64,000 nucleotides of DNA from Euglena gracilis (taxonomy: Eukaryota > Euglenida > Euglenophyceae > Euglenales): positions 11,210,241 to 11,274,240 of the forward strand of contig CP154955.1 in the NCBI GenBank assembly GCA_039621445.1. Reading direction: 5' to 3'. A program made the translations under genes and the position numbers. The notes below the pieces were generated by a model, which worked only from the letters and a program-made list of their open reading frames with translations, had not been told where the DNA came from and did no database searches. Below are positions 29,319-39,235 of the stretch, piece by piece. Numbering within the stretch: the first letter of the stretch is position 1; every line of letters begins with the position of its first letter.

Positions 29319-30419
29319 TCAATGATAGAAACAACAAACGAAAACAACATGGATTTCCCATGCGTTCTCAAAACTTGTCATGGAAACATCAATGTTATGC
29401 TTCTTGTTCCAAAGCTTCCAATCTTGCTGGACATACCCAACAAAACTGGTTGCTGGCTCCCAAGTGTCCTCCTCGGGCCCATACCCTTTCCAGCGGACCT
29501 TCCAAAGGTGCATACCTTTGTCGATTTTGTGATCGATAATTTTATCGACTACAAAGTCGTCCGTCTCAGGTAATCTGGAACGGGGTTTGAAGTGCAAACA
29601 CGGGATGGGTTTCCCATCCGGTGGCGACAGGTATGGTTTGAAGTCGTCCATATGAACGTCCTCAACACCATTCGGTAATGCAACCTTGTAACGCCCGCTG
29701 GTACCTAGTCTTTCTAGGATTTCACAGGGGCCGAGCCAGAGGGGGTCCAGCTTGGAAGACTGCATGCGAGTACGGCTATTCCGTACCCACACGCGGTCAC
29801 CGGGACTGTAAACAGGTGACTTGAAATTCTGCAAAAACGATTTCCGTTTTGCTGCATGAATATCAGTCACGCGCTTCTGGACTGCAGAACGTAGATTTTC
29901 TACTTCCGCAAACCAGGTCTCGCAACTGACACTCGTTCGGGCGGGTCTCTCCGAAGGGACATCCCCTATGGCCGGAGGGTCCCGTCCGAAAACTAATTTA
30001 TAGGGGGAGTGAGGTAAAACCAACCCTGGTAGGGTATTGATATAAAACAAAGACCATGGTAGAACTGATATCCAGTTGCTGCGCGAGTCAGCCAGTGAAA
30101 GGCGAAGCATATTCACGACGGATTTCACGGCTGCCTCGGCTCTACCATTGCCTTTGGGTCGGTATATAATGGAAAAATGTTGCTCGATTCCGAGTAAACC
30201 GCACAAAGTGGTGAAAAACCTTGAAGAAATCAAATGGTCTTGATCACTCACGATTTCATTCGGTAAACCCATCAAGCAAATGCATTTCTCCAAAAATATA
30301 GTGGCAAACTTTGGGCAGTCAACCCTGACTTCTGGCATGGAATGGCTACAATGTACCCACTCAGCCTGCAGACGACAACAAAAACGTAATCGTAAATTTT
30401 GTCGTCTGTTCCTTTGCAC
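29319..30419 (-). CDS. Copy B integrase C-terminal half with chromodomain
   Basis: Integrase inserts the cDNA; the chromodomain is thought to guide it to particular chromatin. The core residues visible are the Asp in EIVSDQDHLIS and the Glu in PKGNGRAEAAVKS; the first Asp (CMDFLEL) lies in the preceding frame. A GPY-like stretch (LDPLWLGPCEILERL) follows, then a chromodomain with the aromatic cage pattern (DFVVDKIIDHKI, LWKVRWKGYGPEEDTWEP). It overlaps the pol ORF by about 150 nt. The frame switch lies near 30,315, with no slippery heptamer that I can see, so either a frameshift mutation or unusual recoding. Confidence 0.85.
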   Translation of the reverse strand: MQRNRRQNLRLRFCCRLQAEWVHCSHSMPEVRVDCPKFATIFLEKCICLMGLPNEIVSDQDHLISSRFFTTLCGLLGIEQHFSIIYRPKGNGRAEAAVKSVVNMLRLSLADSRSNWISVLPWSLFYINTLPGLVLPHSPYKLVFGRDPPAIGDVPSERPARTSVSCETWFAEVENLRSAVQKRVTDIHAAKRKSFLQNFKSPVYSPGDRVWVRNSRTRMQSSKLDPLWLGPCEILERLGTSGRYKVALPNGVEDVHMDDFKPYLSPPDGKPIPCLHFKPRSRLPETDDFVVDKIIDHKIDKGMHLWKVRWKGYGPEEDTWEPATSFVGYVQQDWKLWNKKHNIDVSMTSFENAWEIHVVFVCCFYH

Positions 30420-33400
30420 GGTTCTAATTCCAGAAAATCCATGCAGAGGGATGTAAAAATGTCAGGGGGTACGGGGAAAAAGTCCATCGTACCAGGGGGG
30501 GTACCTCTGCGGGGTTTTACCGCTTGACAAATTTGACACCGTTGCGCTATTCGCAAACAGCGTGAGTAAAGCTCTTTCTCGCTCAGGGTTGTGTACCTGC
30601 CGCCCACCAACGAAAGAAGTTTGGGGGCCCCAGGGTGACCATGGTTGTGATAGCACAAAATCACATCATCAACCAGGTCCTGGGGGATACAATATTTGTA
30701 ACCCGATTCATTGCGAAAAACCAACCGTAAAGGTGAAAGAGTGTAATTGTCCAGCACTTCGACATTACGAAGTCTGGTGACAATGGTGTCATACACCGGA
30801 TCACGACTATAATCCCATTCGCGAAAGAACAGTGGAGAAGGGGACTCCGTGCGCGTAATACGCCGGGGCCCGGACGTGCTTCCACGTCGGCGCCTTCCTC
30901 GCACTGGTGCGACCAGGAATAGTTGTGAAACGGGAAAAGAATCCAAAAGATTATCCGCAGCGTCGTTTCGACGTGCGTAGTCGTCAGCTTCCTGACTTCC
31001 ATGAAAAGTCGCGTCTCCCTCATCCGGGTTCCCAGGGTAATACCAAGGGGCCCGACTGAGCGGATCCGCTACTTTTTGTGTGTGACCAGGGGTATAGATA
31101 ACCACAAGGTTGAATTGACTCAAGAACTCATGCCATCTGCATCGCCTTCCGACCGATGACATGGCCTTGTTCAAATCCTCGGTGTACCAGTGTTGGAGAC
31201 TCTCATGGTCGGTCTTGACGAGGATCTGGACGAGGCTGCTGGCTACCCAGCTTCGGAATTTCTGGAGTATAAGCACGATTGCGTAGGTTTCCTTCTCGCG
31301 TATACTCCATTTGACTTGACCTTTTCCATCGTCGCCCTGTAACTTTCTGCTGAAGAAAGCCACAGGTCGGAGCTCATTCGCCGCATTATGCTGGCTAAGA
31401 ACTCCGCCAACAGCGTAATCGCTGCTGTCGACTTCCAACACGTATGGTTTGTACGGGTCCGCGATTTCGAGGACAACATTCTCCAAAAGCAAAACCTTGA
31501 TTTTCTCAAGGGCCTCGCGCATTTGGGCATCCCAAATGACTTTGGTGTTGTCAACAGCCCGGTTTTTGAGCTGTTTGGTGAGGGGCACCGCGATTTTCGC
31601 GAAGTCCTTCATATAAATCGCGTAGTATTGGGCTAATCCCAAAAATCCTTTGAGGTGAGTAATCGTTTTGATTACCTCAGGGGTCCATTTCTTAATGGCT
31701 TCGAGTTTACTCTTAGCGGCTTTCCGCTGTCCATTGCTGAGGATGTGACCGCAAAATTTTATGAGAATCCGAAACAAATGCATTTTCGCGCCTTTCGCGA
31801 AAAGCACATGTTTTTGAAAAGCGGCTAATACCGCGCAAACATGGTGGAAGTGTGTGACGAGGATATCCTCGCTCGATTTTGCGGATGGTGGTGGTGTTCC
31901 CACCAGCACATCATCAATGTACACAATGGCAAACGGTAAATCGCGTAGAACCCATTGTATCATGCGCTGAAACATGGCTGGGCCATTCTTAACACCCATG
32001 GGGAGTACCGTCCATTGGTACACACCCTTGGATGTCACGAATGCCGTGTATGGTTGGGAGTCAGGGTGTAAGTGCATTTGGTGAAAACCGTCCTCCAGAT
32101 CGAAAATTGACCACAACCGGTTTTCCGATTGTTTGGTGATCAAATCCTCGATCAGGGGGAGCGGGAAGGGATCATCCCTTGTTTGGGAGTTCAGGTACCG
32201 GTAATCCAGCACCAGCCTCCATTTCTTCTGACCTGAGGGGTCTGGGGGTTTAGGAACAACAAATGCCTGGGATGTCCACTCGCTTTTCGAGGGTACTATC
32301 CACTTGCGCTGAATAAGCTTCTCAATCATTTCATTGAGAGCTTGTTCGCGTTCTCCCGAACAACGAAAAAATTTCCGGTGCATTGGCTTTGCTCCATCCT
32401 TAAGCTCGATCTTACAAACACCGAACGGACCGCGTATCGCGGGGTCGATGTCGCACGCGTATACTGGATTTTCCAGCACACCGTGGAATTCGCGGGTAAT
32501 CCGCGAACAGAATTCGGCTGACTTAGGATGCTGACCTGCACTCTCGATGACTGCGGAAACCGCCAGGGTATCCCTGGGGCTACCGAGCTTCCTCGGCACC
32601 GCAAATTCGGACATTCCGAATGCATCGAAGAAACAAACGCGAAAAATGATTTCTGTCAAGGGTGGTAATATTTTACCACAAAAATCCTCAAAAATCGGTA
32701 CATTAGTGGGTAAATCCCACCAATGAAAACATACATACGATAGTTGGGTGAACCATTCCGCTTCCGGAATGATGGGTATGAGAATAACTCCACGGGCTTC
32801 ATCCCGCAGAATTTTCTCAACCGCACATTCGATAAGTTTTGGGGGAGGGTGCATCCATAACACCGTATCACCCCAAAATTTATCAAATGCGTTGGAGTGT
32901 TGTGACCAATGACGTGGCAAACGGGCATGTGCATTGGATGAGAAGGCATCGATTTCCAATGCCAAATCAAAAGAATCAGCCAATGTCGCGATTTTGGAAA
33001 ACCATCGTTCCAAAATGCGATATTGACCAAAATTGAAAGCATTCCATACGCGTTTCGCGTATTCATGCACCCGATTTTCGGGTTGAAGGGTAGAAACACA
33101 ATGAATGGATCCACAAACATGCGGGTTGTCTTCCACTACCACAAGGGTTAATCCCAAGGGAGTTTGGACAGGTTGGGGGTTTCCCCATTCCGCATCAAAT
33201 TCGTAACAAGTGTGATCGCGATTGTAATTAGGAATCGCGCTTTTCGCGTTTCCGAACAACGAGGCTAATCCGCGTTGTTGGAGTACTCGGTGTACCTCCG
33301 CGCATTGCGGGCTACAACCAAGTGTATCCTGGGGGGTGGATTCCGTTTTCGGAATTGCGATTAGTGTCGGATTTTGAACTAAACATCCACAATCGAAATC

Positions 33401-34237
33401 CGATTGGGTGGAAATTCTCCTGCAGTGCACACATTGGAAGGAAGTGTGATGGTGTGACGGGTGTGCGTGAAAGTGGGTGTCGATGGCATTAGCCGGTGAG
33501 TCTTGTACAGGTGTGCCTGGATTCGGCACAACTGGTAGGAAACGGAGTGGTGGTGTAGCTGGGCGACTACTCGACACCGATATCTCTTCAGGCCTTTGGG
33601 CTTTCGTCTTGTAACCCAGTGGAACGGCGGGGGTACCGCTACTCGCTTGCCCTGCCTCATGTGGAACGCATGTTGGTGTGTCATTGGGCAGGGGGGAGGC
33701 TTTCTCCGTACCCCGGGTGTGGAAAACGGTTGTTGGTGTGGTGGGTAACGGTGTTGCCATTGTGGGTAACGGTGTGGGCAAAGCGGTGGTCATCATAGTG
33801 GATGACAACGGTGATGGTGGTTTGGGTGTCAATGAAGTGGTGGGTGCTGTGCGCAAACCGTGGGAGTGGCAATCCACAACCAATCGGTACTGGCGTAAAA
33901 ATGGGTATCCCAAAATTACGTCAGACCCGTGAATTCCGGACTCGTAACCCCAAATATTGGTGAAATGTTGTAATTGTGGGGGTTGTGAGTGATGCTTCGG
34001 AATGATGGGCAAGAGTATCTCGAGCACACATCCCAAATCACCACCACACATGGGGGTGTTATCCGCGGTTGTAATTTTGATCGGTTTCTTGGCGCTTACC
34101 AAGAGCGGGGTCGGTATCAACCCCAACCGAAAGAGCAGTGCAATGCGACAACCAGTGTCAATGAGAATTTTAACTTTAGTGGAGAAATTTTGATGCGGAT
34201 TTCCGCTTGGACGAGTAATTCCATTGGTGGTACGCAA
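30272..34237 (-). CDS. pol: Copy B pol: protease, reverse transcriptase, RNase H, integrase N-terminus
   Basis: 1,321 residues. Aspartic protease: KILIDTGCRIALL near residue 25, with DVILGYPFLRQY as the second flap region. A Pro/Ser-rich spacer and a region I do not recognise follow. RT then shows VVPKPPDPSGQKKWRLVLDY, WSIFDLEDGFHQMHL, VLPMGVKNGPAMFQ and the active site VYIDDVLVGT (plus strand 31,904-31,915). RNase H: EVDSSDYAVGGVLSQ, IREKETYAIV, KTDHESLQHW and YTPGHTQKVADPLSR. Integrase zinc finger: HNHGHPGAPKLL and CQICQAVKPRR, then MDFLEL with the first catalytic Asp. The order RT-RH-IN identifies Ty3/gypsy (Metaviridae). The ORF ends at 30,272, inside integrase, and continues in the overlapping frame. 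Confidence 0.95.
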   Translation of the reverse strand: MRTTNGITRPSGNPHQNFSTKVKILIDTGCRIALLFRLGLIPTPLLVSAKKPIKITTADNTPMCGGDLGCVLEILLPIIPKHHSQPPQLQHFTNIWGYESGIHGSDVILGYPFLRQYRLVVDCHSHGLRTAPTTSLTPKPPSPLSSTMMTTALPTPLPTMATPLPTTPTTVFHTRGTEKASPLPNDTPTCVPHEAGQASSGTPAVPLGYKTKAQRPEEISVSSSRPATPPLRFLPVVPNPGTPVQDSPANAIDTHFHAHPSHHHTSFQCVHCRRISTQSDFDCGCLVQNPTLIAIPKTESTPQDTLGCSPQCAEVHRVLQQRGLASLFGNAKSAIPNYNRDHTCYEFDAEWGNPQPVQTPLGLTLVVVEDNPHVCGSIHCVSTLQPENRVHEYAKRVWNAFNFGQYRILERWFSKIATLADSFDLALEIDAFSSNAHARLPRHWSQHSNAFDKFWGDTVLWMHPPPKLIECAVEKILRDEARGVILIPIIPEAEWFTQLSYVCFHWWDLPTNVPIFEDFCGKILPPLTEIIFRVCFFDAFGMSEFAVPRKLGSPRDTLAVSAVIESAGQHPKSAEFCSRITREFHGVLENPVYACDIDPAIRGPFGVCKIELKDGAKPMHRKFFRCSGEREQALNEMIEKLIQRKWIVPSKSEWTSQAFVVPKPPDPSGQKKWRLVLDYRYLNSQTRDDPFPLPLIEDLITKQSENRLWSIFDLEDGFHQMHLHPDSQPYTAFVTSKGVYQWTVLPMGVKNGPAMFQRMIQWVLRDLPFAIVYIDDVLVGTPPPSAKSSEDILVTHFHHVCAVLAAFQKHVLFAKGAKMHLFRILIKFCGHILSNGQRKAAKSKLEAIKKWTPEVIKTITHLKGFLGLAQYYAIYMKDFAKIAVPLTKQLKNRAVDNTKVIWDAQMREALEKIKVLLLENVVLEIADPYKPYVLEVDSSDYAVGGVLSQHNAANELRPVAFFSRKLQGDDGKGQVKWSIREKETYAIVLILQKFRSWVASSLVQILVKTDHESLQHWYTEDLNKAMSSVGRRCRWHEFLSQFNLVVIYTPGHTQKVADPLSRAPWYYPGNPDEGDATFHGSQEADDYARRNDAADNLLDSFPVSQLFLVAPVRGRRRRGSTSGPRRITRTESPSPLFFREWDYSRDPVYDTIVTRLRNVEVLDNYTLSPLRLVFRNESGYKYCIPQDLVDDVILCYHNHGHPGAPKLLSLVGGRYTTLSEKELYSRCLRIAQRCQICQAVKPRRGTPPGTMDFFPVPPDIFTSLCMDFLELEPCKGTDDKIYDYVFVVVCRLSGYIVAIPCQKSGLTAQSLPLYFWRNAFA

Positions 34238-34461
34238 AGTGAAGGGTCTGGCGGAAATACGTTCGCATGCCAGCTCTCCCGTGAACCCTTTCCCACTTTG
34301 CTCAGCATTCCGAGCGGAAATGTGGAGTGGGGGGTAGGTGACCCGAAATAATTCCGGGTACTGACCGTGAAGGCGGATGGGCAGGGGGGGTAAGGTTGAT
34401 CAGGTCTTACCTCCATCTGTTCATCAGCCCAGAGGTCCGTGCCCTCGGACCTCGGGCTCCC

Positions 34462-35240
34462 CTACTCCAAGTCCGAACCGGCCGCATAGCCGGCAACGGA
34501 CTTTTTGGTGGAATAGATAGAGTTTAATGAGCGCACCGCCATTCGGGCCTCATTAAATCCCCCGTCCGAGGTCTCATCCCCCTCCCTGCCCGAAGCCGGG
34601 GTGTCCTCCTCCAAACAAGATATCTTGAAACCGACATTTTGCCGGTTGGAGGAGTAACCACGGTCATCGCGGCGCTTACCGCGATTTCCGTAGCCGGGCC
34701 GGGGAGAACGAGATCTGGGACATTTGGATGCGTGGTGATCTTTGGAACCGCAAAGTGAACAACGGGATTTGTGGCGGGATTCCGCATAACGGGGGGAACG
34801 GTATTCCGTTCGACCGTCAAACCGTCGTGGTGAACGGGTTTCCCGTCGACCATGACCGGTGTATCGGGACTTCCCCGTTGACTCGCGTGAAGAGGATGAT
34901 CCACTTCGCGAACGAGATCGTGAAGAATCGCGGTTGAAATCCCGTTTTCGGGCAGGGGGGCCAGGTGACCGACCGCGAGAAGGACGGGTTTCCCGACCAT
35001 CACGCGATGGTGACTTGGGCCTACTACCGCTAAAGCGGTTCTCCGAAGACCGTGAAACTCCCGATTGACGTGAAAACGCCGAGGAACCCGATCCCCGTGA
35101 GGAGGTCGAGCCCCTTGGGCTTCCAATACGCTTTCGCGCATCGGGATTCGGGCATTCCCGAGACATGTGACCAGATTTGTTGCACAAAAAGCACAGTTTA
35201 TCCGTGCCCTGGTCCGAAGAACGCTGATTCCGCGTTTTCG
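34462..35240 (-). CDS. gag: Copy B gag, nucleocapsid part with two zinc knuckles
   Basis: Two CX2CX4HX4C knuckles: CFLCNKSGHMSREC (the first two Cys upstream of any Met) and CSLCGSKDHHASKC. The rest is Arg/Ser-rich, with RSRSRSGSSSSRES-type sequence, consistent with RNA binding. It ends DLE shortly before pol. A T-rich (on the plus strand) insertion separates it from the capsid part at 35,656 and above. Copy A has the two parts in one frame. Confidence 0.85.
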
Positions 35241-35690
35241 GTCCCGTGGTTTTTTGGGTTTTTTGTTTTTTTTGAGACTGTATTTCCCATTTATTTGATT
35301 GCTTTTTTTTGTCATCTCATTGATTTTTTCTTTGCCCCCCCATTTTCATCTTTTTTCTCCCTTTTACGAAGTGACCATTGAATCGAATTTCATTTTTTTT
35401 TTCTCAATTTTCTCCACTTTTTTTTTTATACAATTTTTTAATTTTTTATTCCTTTTTTTCTCCTTTTTATTTTTTATTATTTTTTTTTTTTTATATTTTT
35501 CTTTATTTTTTTGTTGATTTTTATTTTTTGTTTTCCATTTTAATTTTTTTTTTAATGTATTAGTTCATTTCATATTCTTATTTTCTTACCAGTTTTGTTT
35601 TTTATTAATTTCATATTCTTCTTCCATTCGATTTATTTTTTCCCTTTCTTGTGTGTTAATGATATTGACATGACCATATGTGTGGGGTTT
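35241..35690. other. AT-rich, T-run insertion inside copy B gag
   Basis: About 450 bp of T runs with scattered c, g and a, unlike the balanced composition of the rest of the element. In copy A the flanking gag segments are joined by about 25 codons. Seen from the coding strand the insertion is A-rich. It could be an intron (GT at the capsid side, ATACAG near 35,290), a simple-sequence expansion or an insertion. The splice signals are not convincing. Confidence 0.6.
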
Positions 35691-36801
35691 TTTGCGGTGT
35701 GGTGGATCTTGGGTGGGTGTTTTTGCAATGCATTAACCGCACCGCAGGGATTCCTGCGGTGGGATGCGTTTGGAAAGCGGACTGTATTTGTCCCAAAACT
35801 TGTGTGAGCTTGAGTTGCTTTGATACATAATTCCAACGTTGGGCAAGAGTCATCTCATGCCCTGCCAACTCCTCGCGATGGATATCCTTCACGAGGGATG
35901 GTGTGAAATGCAACAAAACCGCATCGAATTGTTCGCGCATTTGCTTCTCGCTAAGTTCATCAACTTCGGAAGCAAGTGCTAACCATTTGGCATACCAAAG
36001 GTCAATGGATTTCCATTTGCGATCCGATGGCGCGCTTTGTCGCCACTTCTTCTCCAGGGTAATCCTGGTGACCAAACTTGAGTTGGTTGAAGCGTATTGC
36101 TCAACCAGGTCATCAAATGATACGCCATTACGTATCACCAAATTGCGTGCGCGTTCTCGCTCCTCCCTCGGTAGGCAATCGATGAATTCCATCTTGACTA
36201 CCTCGGGATTCGGGTCTTGGGTGGGTCCCTTTAGTGCCCAATAGTACTCCCAATCCCGAAAAAATTGTCTCCATGTGGTTGGATCCCCGTCCCATTGGGG
36301 CTTCACCTTGTTCGCGATTGCGATGGTGCCCTTGAAGTCTCTCTGAGTAACCCGCTGACCCTCGGTGGTATTCCAGGGGTTTGGGTCAGGGTAATTCTTA
36401 ACACCAAACGCGTTTCGCGGATTTTCCGCTCCATGTGTAACCCGTGCAGGATTTCCCGCACCAAGTGTAAGGTTGGCAGGATTTTCCTGCGGGAATTGCG
36501 AAAAATGTGGTGAAATCCTCTCAGTGGGGCGGGTTTCCCGCCGAAAACCTGATGGGTGGTCTGGCATTCCAGAACCCTTCGGTTGTTGGTGTGATCGCGA
36601 TTGCGACACATGACCAATACCAGGTGTGGGGTGTTGGCTCATTCCTCGTACAAGGTTGGAATGTTGAATTTCTTGGTGGAGACTCGAATTTTCGAGTGGG
36701 GGGTCAATTTCCTCATCGGAAATGTCGTGCGAAGAGTGAGTTTGTGGTGTGGGCAAATGCAAGGGTGGTACAATTCGCGTTTTCGCGGGTGGTTGTACCA
36801 A
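35656..36801 (-). CDS. gag: Copy B gag, capsid part
   Basis: 381 residues. The first 140 are Pro/His/Asn-rich. The capsid-like core follows: PQWDGDPTTWRQFFRDWEYY, MEFIDCLPREERERARNLV, a Lys-Lys-Trp-Arg-Gln block, SIDLWYAKWLALASEVDEL, EQFDAVLLHFTPSLVKDIHR and SKQLKLTQVLGQIQSAFQTH. This Trp-spaced helical pattern is that of retrotransposon gag. The last 30 or so residues come from the A-rich insertion and are probably not part of the original protein. The start is 24 nt after the stop of the coiled-coil ORF, in another frame. Confidence 0.88.
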   Translation of the reverse strand: MVQPPAKTRIVPPLHLPTPQTHSSHDISDEEIDPPLENSSLHQEIQHSNLVRGMSQHPTPGIGHVSQSRSHQQPKGSGMPDHPSGFRRETRPTERISPHFSQFPQENPANLTLGAGNPARVTHGAENPRNAFGVKNYPDPNPWNTTEGQRVTQRDFKGTIAIANKVKPQWDGDPTTWRQFFRDWEYYWALKGPTQDPNPEVVKMEFIDCLPREERERARNLVIRNGVSFDDLVEQYASTNSSLVTRITLEKKWRQSAPSDRKWKSIDLWYAKWLALASEVDELSEKQMREQFDAVLLHFTPSLVKDIHREELAGHEMTLAQRWNYVSKQLKLTQVLGQIQSAFQTHPTAGIPAVRLMHCKNTHPRSTTPQKTPHIWSCQYH

Positions 36802-36824
36802 ATTCGCGGTGGATGTAGGGATTC

Positions 36825-39005
36825 CTACTCCAGAAATGGTAATTTGAGAACGCGATTCCGGGACATTTGAATACCAACCGCAGCGCTTACCGCGGTGGAT
36901 GGTGGCACAACCAGTATCGGAGTGGACATTTTATCCAAACTCGCGGACAAGTCATGCACCGTTTCTTCCAAATGTTCCACCAACTGGAGTTGGCCGCAAA
37001 TACGGTCAACCTCAGTCTCCAAATGCCTAATGCGTTTGCGGTAACGGGAAAAATCTTCCAAGTGTGGCAACTTTTCAGAAACCAAGTGTAATTCTTGGGC
37101 AAGATTTCCTTGGGACTCCTCCACATTCCGGAGTTGACCCGCAAGCGCTTTTACCGCATTTGAGACGGTTTGCAATTGGTGGAGTGACTTGGTGGGGGTT
37201 TCCACGGTGGTGCGCGAATTTTCCGCGGTTGGCTTTTCCAACAACGCAGAAATTCGTCCATCCAACCGAGAAACCTCATCTTGCATGGATCGGGCATTCC
37301 GATTCACGCTTTCCTCAATTTGGAGCAAACTTGTACAAAATGCTTGCAAGGTTTCCTTGTTGTCACCAAGCACTTTGTCATAAAATGAGCGAAATTCCGG
37401 TGACTCGGATATCCGAGCACGCGAAATGGGGGGTAGTGAGCGGATTTCCGTCACTGTGGTGGACAACAAGGTGCAACGGGTTTGTAATTCCCCAATAGCG
37501 GCTTGAATACCACTAATGTCGGGAATTCGCTTGGAAAGTGCGGAAACATGCTCCTGCAAACCGACAACGGTGGCATTAATACCGCCAATGTCCGTTTGCA
37601 TTTGTTGTTGCGTAAAATCCAACCGTTGTGCGCAATCCGCGATTTTCGCGTTCAAGGTGGTTAATCCATCCTGATTTGCGGCACAATGGCAGGATTTTTG
37701 CTCCAAGTGTGAAATTCGTTCCTCCAAAAGCTGGATTTGCGTACGGGGAACAAAATTTTCTTGCACTTTCGCCTGAAATTGCTTCAAATGCTCGATTTCC
37801 GAGCCAAGATGCAAAATTCGTTGTTGCGCTTCTTGGAAAGAAGTGGTAAGTGCGGCAAAATGCTCAACCGCGACAAAGTTACCGATTTCCGGCATTTTGG
37901 GGGTGGCATTTTGCGCTTGTAACTGCTGCTGCAATTGCAGTAACATGGTGGAACAGGATTCCAATTGGGCAAAAAGATGGCTCATACCATCCTGCACATG
38001 CAGAAACTTGGAATCATTCCGCGTTTCCGCTTCATGCAGCATTTCGCTGATTTGTTGGAAATTTTGTGGAAGTTGGATGCGCAAAATACTGTCAACACTT
38101 TCTCGAAAATGCTGAAGGTCTTTCCCCGCATTTTCAAAATTGTGTTGGCAATATTTGCCAATTTCCTGCAAATAATTCCAGCAACTTTCCAGTTTGGTGT
38201 TGACAACCCTTTGATTGTCCTCATCGAACTGCAAAACTTTGTTGAGCATGGTTGCGCATTCCGCAACGCATTGGTGGACATGCAAAATTTGCTTGCTAAG
38301 CGGGTGATCCGCTGGGAGTTGACCGAGAATTCGGTAAACATCACCGGGGGTGAGGTTATCCCTCAAATCTTCCTCATAGTCCTCCACAATGGAAACGGCA
38401 CCAGAGATTTCCGGTACCACCAGACGCATATCTGGGTTCCATGGCAATGCAGGGAAAACCGCAGCTTCCGCGGGTAATCCCGGCAATGCGCGAATTGGTG
38501 TGGGGGGTGGTAATTGAGGGGGGGGTTGGAAAAAACACGGTGTTTCCACCGAGTTGCACTCCAAAAGGCCCACCGGTGCTTCCACCGGGGATCTTTTGGG
38601 TGTGAACAGAGCAAAGGGCAAATACCCCTCACTTTGTTCATGGGTAACATGAGTAACCAAGTGTGAGGATGCAAGGGGTTCATCCCCTCGCCGTATCAAT
38701 GATGGGTGAATCGGGATGGAGGAAGGCATTTTGCCACCTACATCCCGGACAATCAATGACAATGATGATGAAGAGGGTTCATTACCCCCATGCAAAAATA
38801 AAGGCGTTTCGCCTTTTGACAATGACAAATGAGTCAAATTGCCTTCTTCTTGCTTGGGGGGTCGGGAATTGGAACTTGTTTCATTCAAACCGTTCCAATC
38901 CCCGCAATCTTCATCACAATTGCTCAATGAACTCATCAACAAGTCATAATCAAATTTGGGGCTGGGGCTTGTGCTCTGCATCTTTTGAGATGGGTAAAAA
39001 GGCAA
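36825..39005 (-). CDS. Copy B coiled-coil protein of 726 residues upstream of gag
   Basis: Residues 1-200 are low complexity with Ser/Pro. From about 215 the sequence is mostly heptad-like helix: VAECATMLNKVLQFDEDNQR, YLQEIGKYCQHNFENAGKDL, QLESCSTMLLQLQQQLQAQN, IQLLEERISHLE, TVVGLQEHVSALSKRI and RIRHLETEVDRICGQLQLVE. No enzyme motif, membrane segment or signal peptide is seen. It is the first ORF after the 5' LTR and ends 24 nt before gag in a different frame. Copy A keeps a decayed version in the same place, so it belongs to the family. A structural or particle-assembly role is only a guess. Confidence 0.85.
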   Translation of the reverse strand: MPFYPSQKMQSTSPSPKFDYDLLMSSLSNCDEDCGDWNGLNETSSNSRPPKQEEGNLTHLSLSKGETPLFLHGGNEPSSSSLSLIVRDVGGKMPSSIPIHPSLIRRGDEPLASSHLVTHVTHEQSEGYLPFALFTPKRSPVEAPVGLLECNSVETPCFFQPPPQLPPPTPIRALPGLPAEAAVFPALPWNPDMRLVVPEISGAVSIVEDYEEDLRDNLTPGDVYRILGQLPADHPLSKQILHVHQCVAECATMLNKVLQFDEDNQRVVNTKLESCWNYLQEIGKYCQHNFENAGKDLQHFRESVDSILRIQLPQNFQQISEMLHEAETRNDSKFLHVQDGMSHLFAQLESCSTMLLQLQQQLQAQNATPKMPEIGNFVAVEHFAALTTSFQEAQQRILHLGSEIEHLKQFQAKVQENFVPRTQIQLLEERISHLEQKSCHCAANQDGLTTLNAKIADCAQRLDFTQQQMQTDIGGINATVVGLQEHVSALSKRIPDISGIQAAIGELQTRCTLLSTTVTEIRSLPPISRARISESPEFRSFYDKVLGDNKETLQAFCTSLLQIEESVNRNARSMQDEVSRLDGRISALLEKPTAENSRTTVETPTKSLHQLQTVSNAVKALAGQLRNVEESQGNLAQELHLVSEKLPHLEDFSRYRKRIRHLETEVDRICGQLQLVEHLEETVHDLSASLDKMSTPILVVPPSTAVSAAVGIQMSRNRVLKLPFLE

Positions 39006-39219
39006 AAACCCAAAAATTCACACAAATAAGCAGAGAAACAGGGACCAGAAAGGTTGTATCGGCGATTACCGAACAGAGCCTTCTGAGACCTGTATCCTTG
39101 CTTAAAGGTTGGCTAGGGGCCAGGAACAGTACTTTCACCGTGTTTCACGGCTCAGTACGATCCTCACCACCAGTCAACCACAGAGTTTCTCTGTGTGGAA
39201 CGTCTGTGTTGGTTCGTTG

Positions 39220-39235
39220 CCTAAATCTGCTACCA
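39220..39235 (-). promoter_or_regulatory. Copy B primer-binding site (initiator tRNA-Met type)
   Basis: The minus strand reads TGGTAGCAGATTTAGG immediately after the 5' LTR; the first ten bases complement the 3' end of initiator tRNA-Met. Confidence 0.88.

Noticed and set aside
30272-30419. Programmed -1 frameshift between pol and integrase
   Set aside because: No slippery heptamer seen at the switch near 30,315, and the break lies inside the integrase core rather than between genes.
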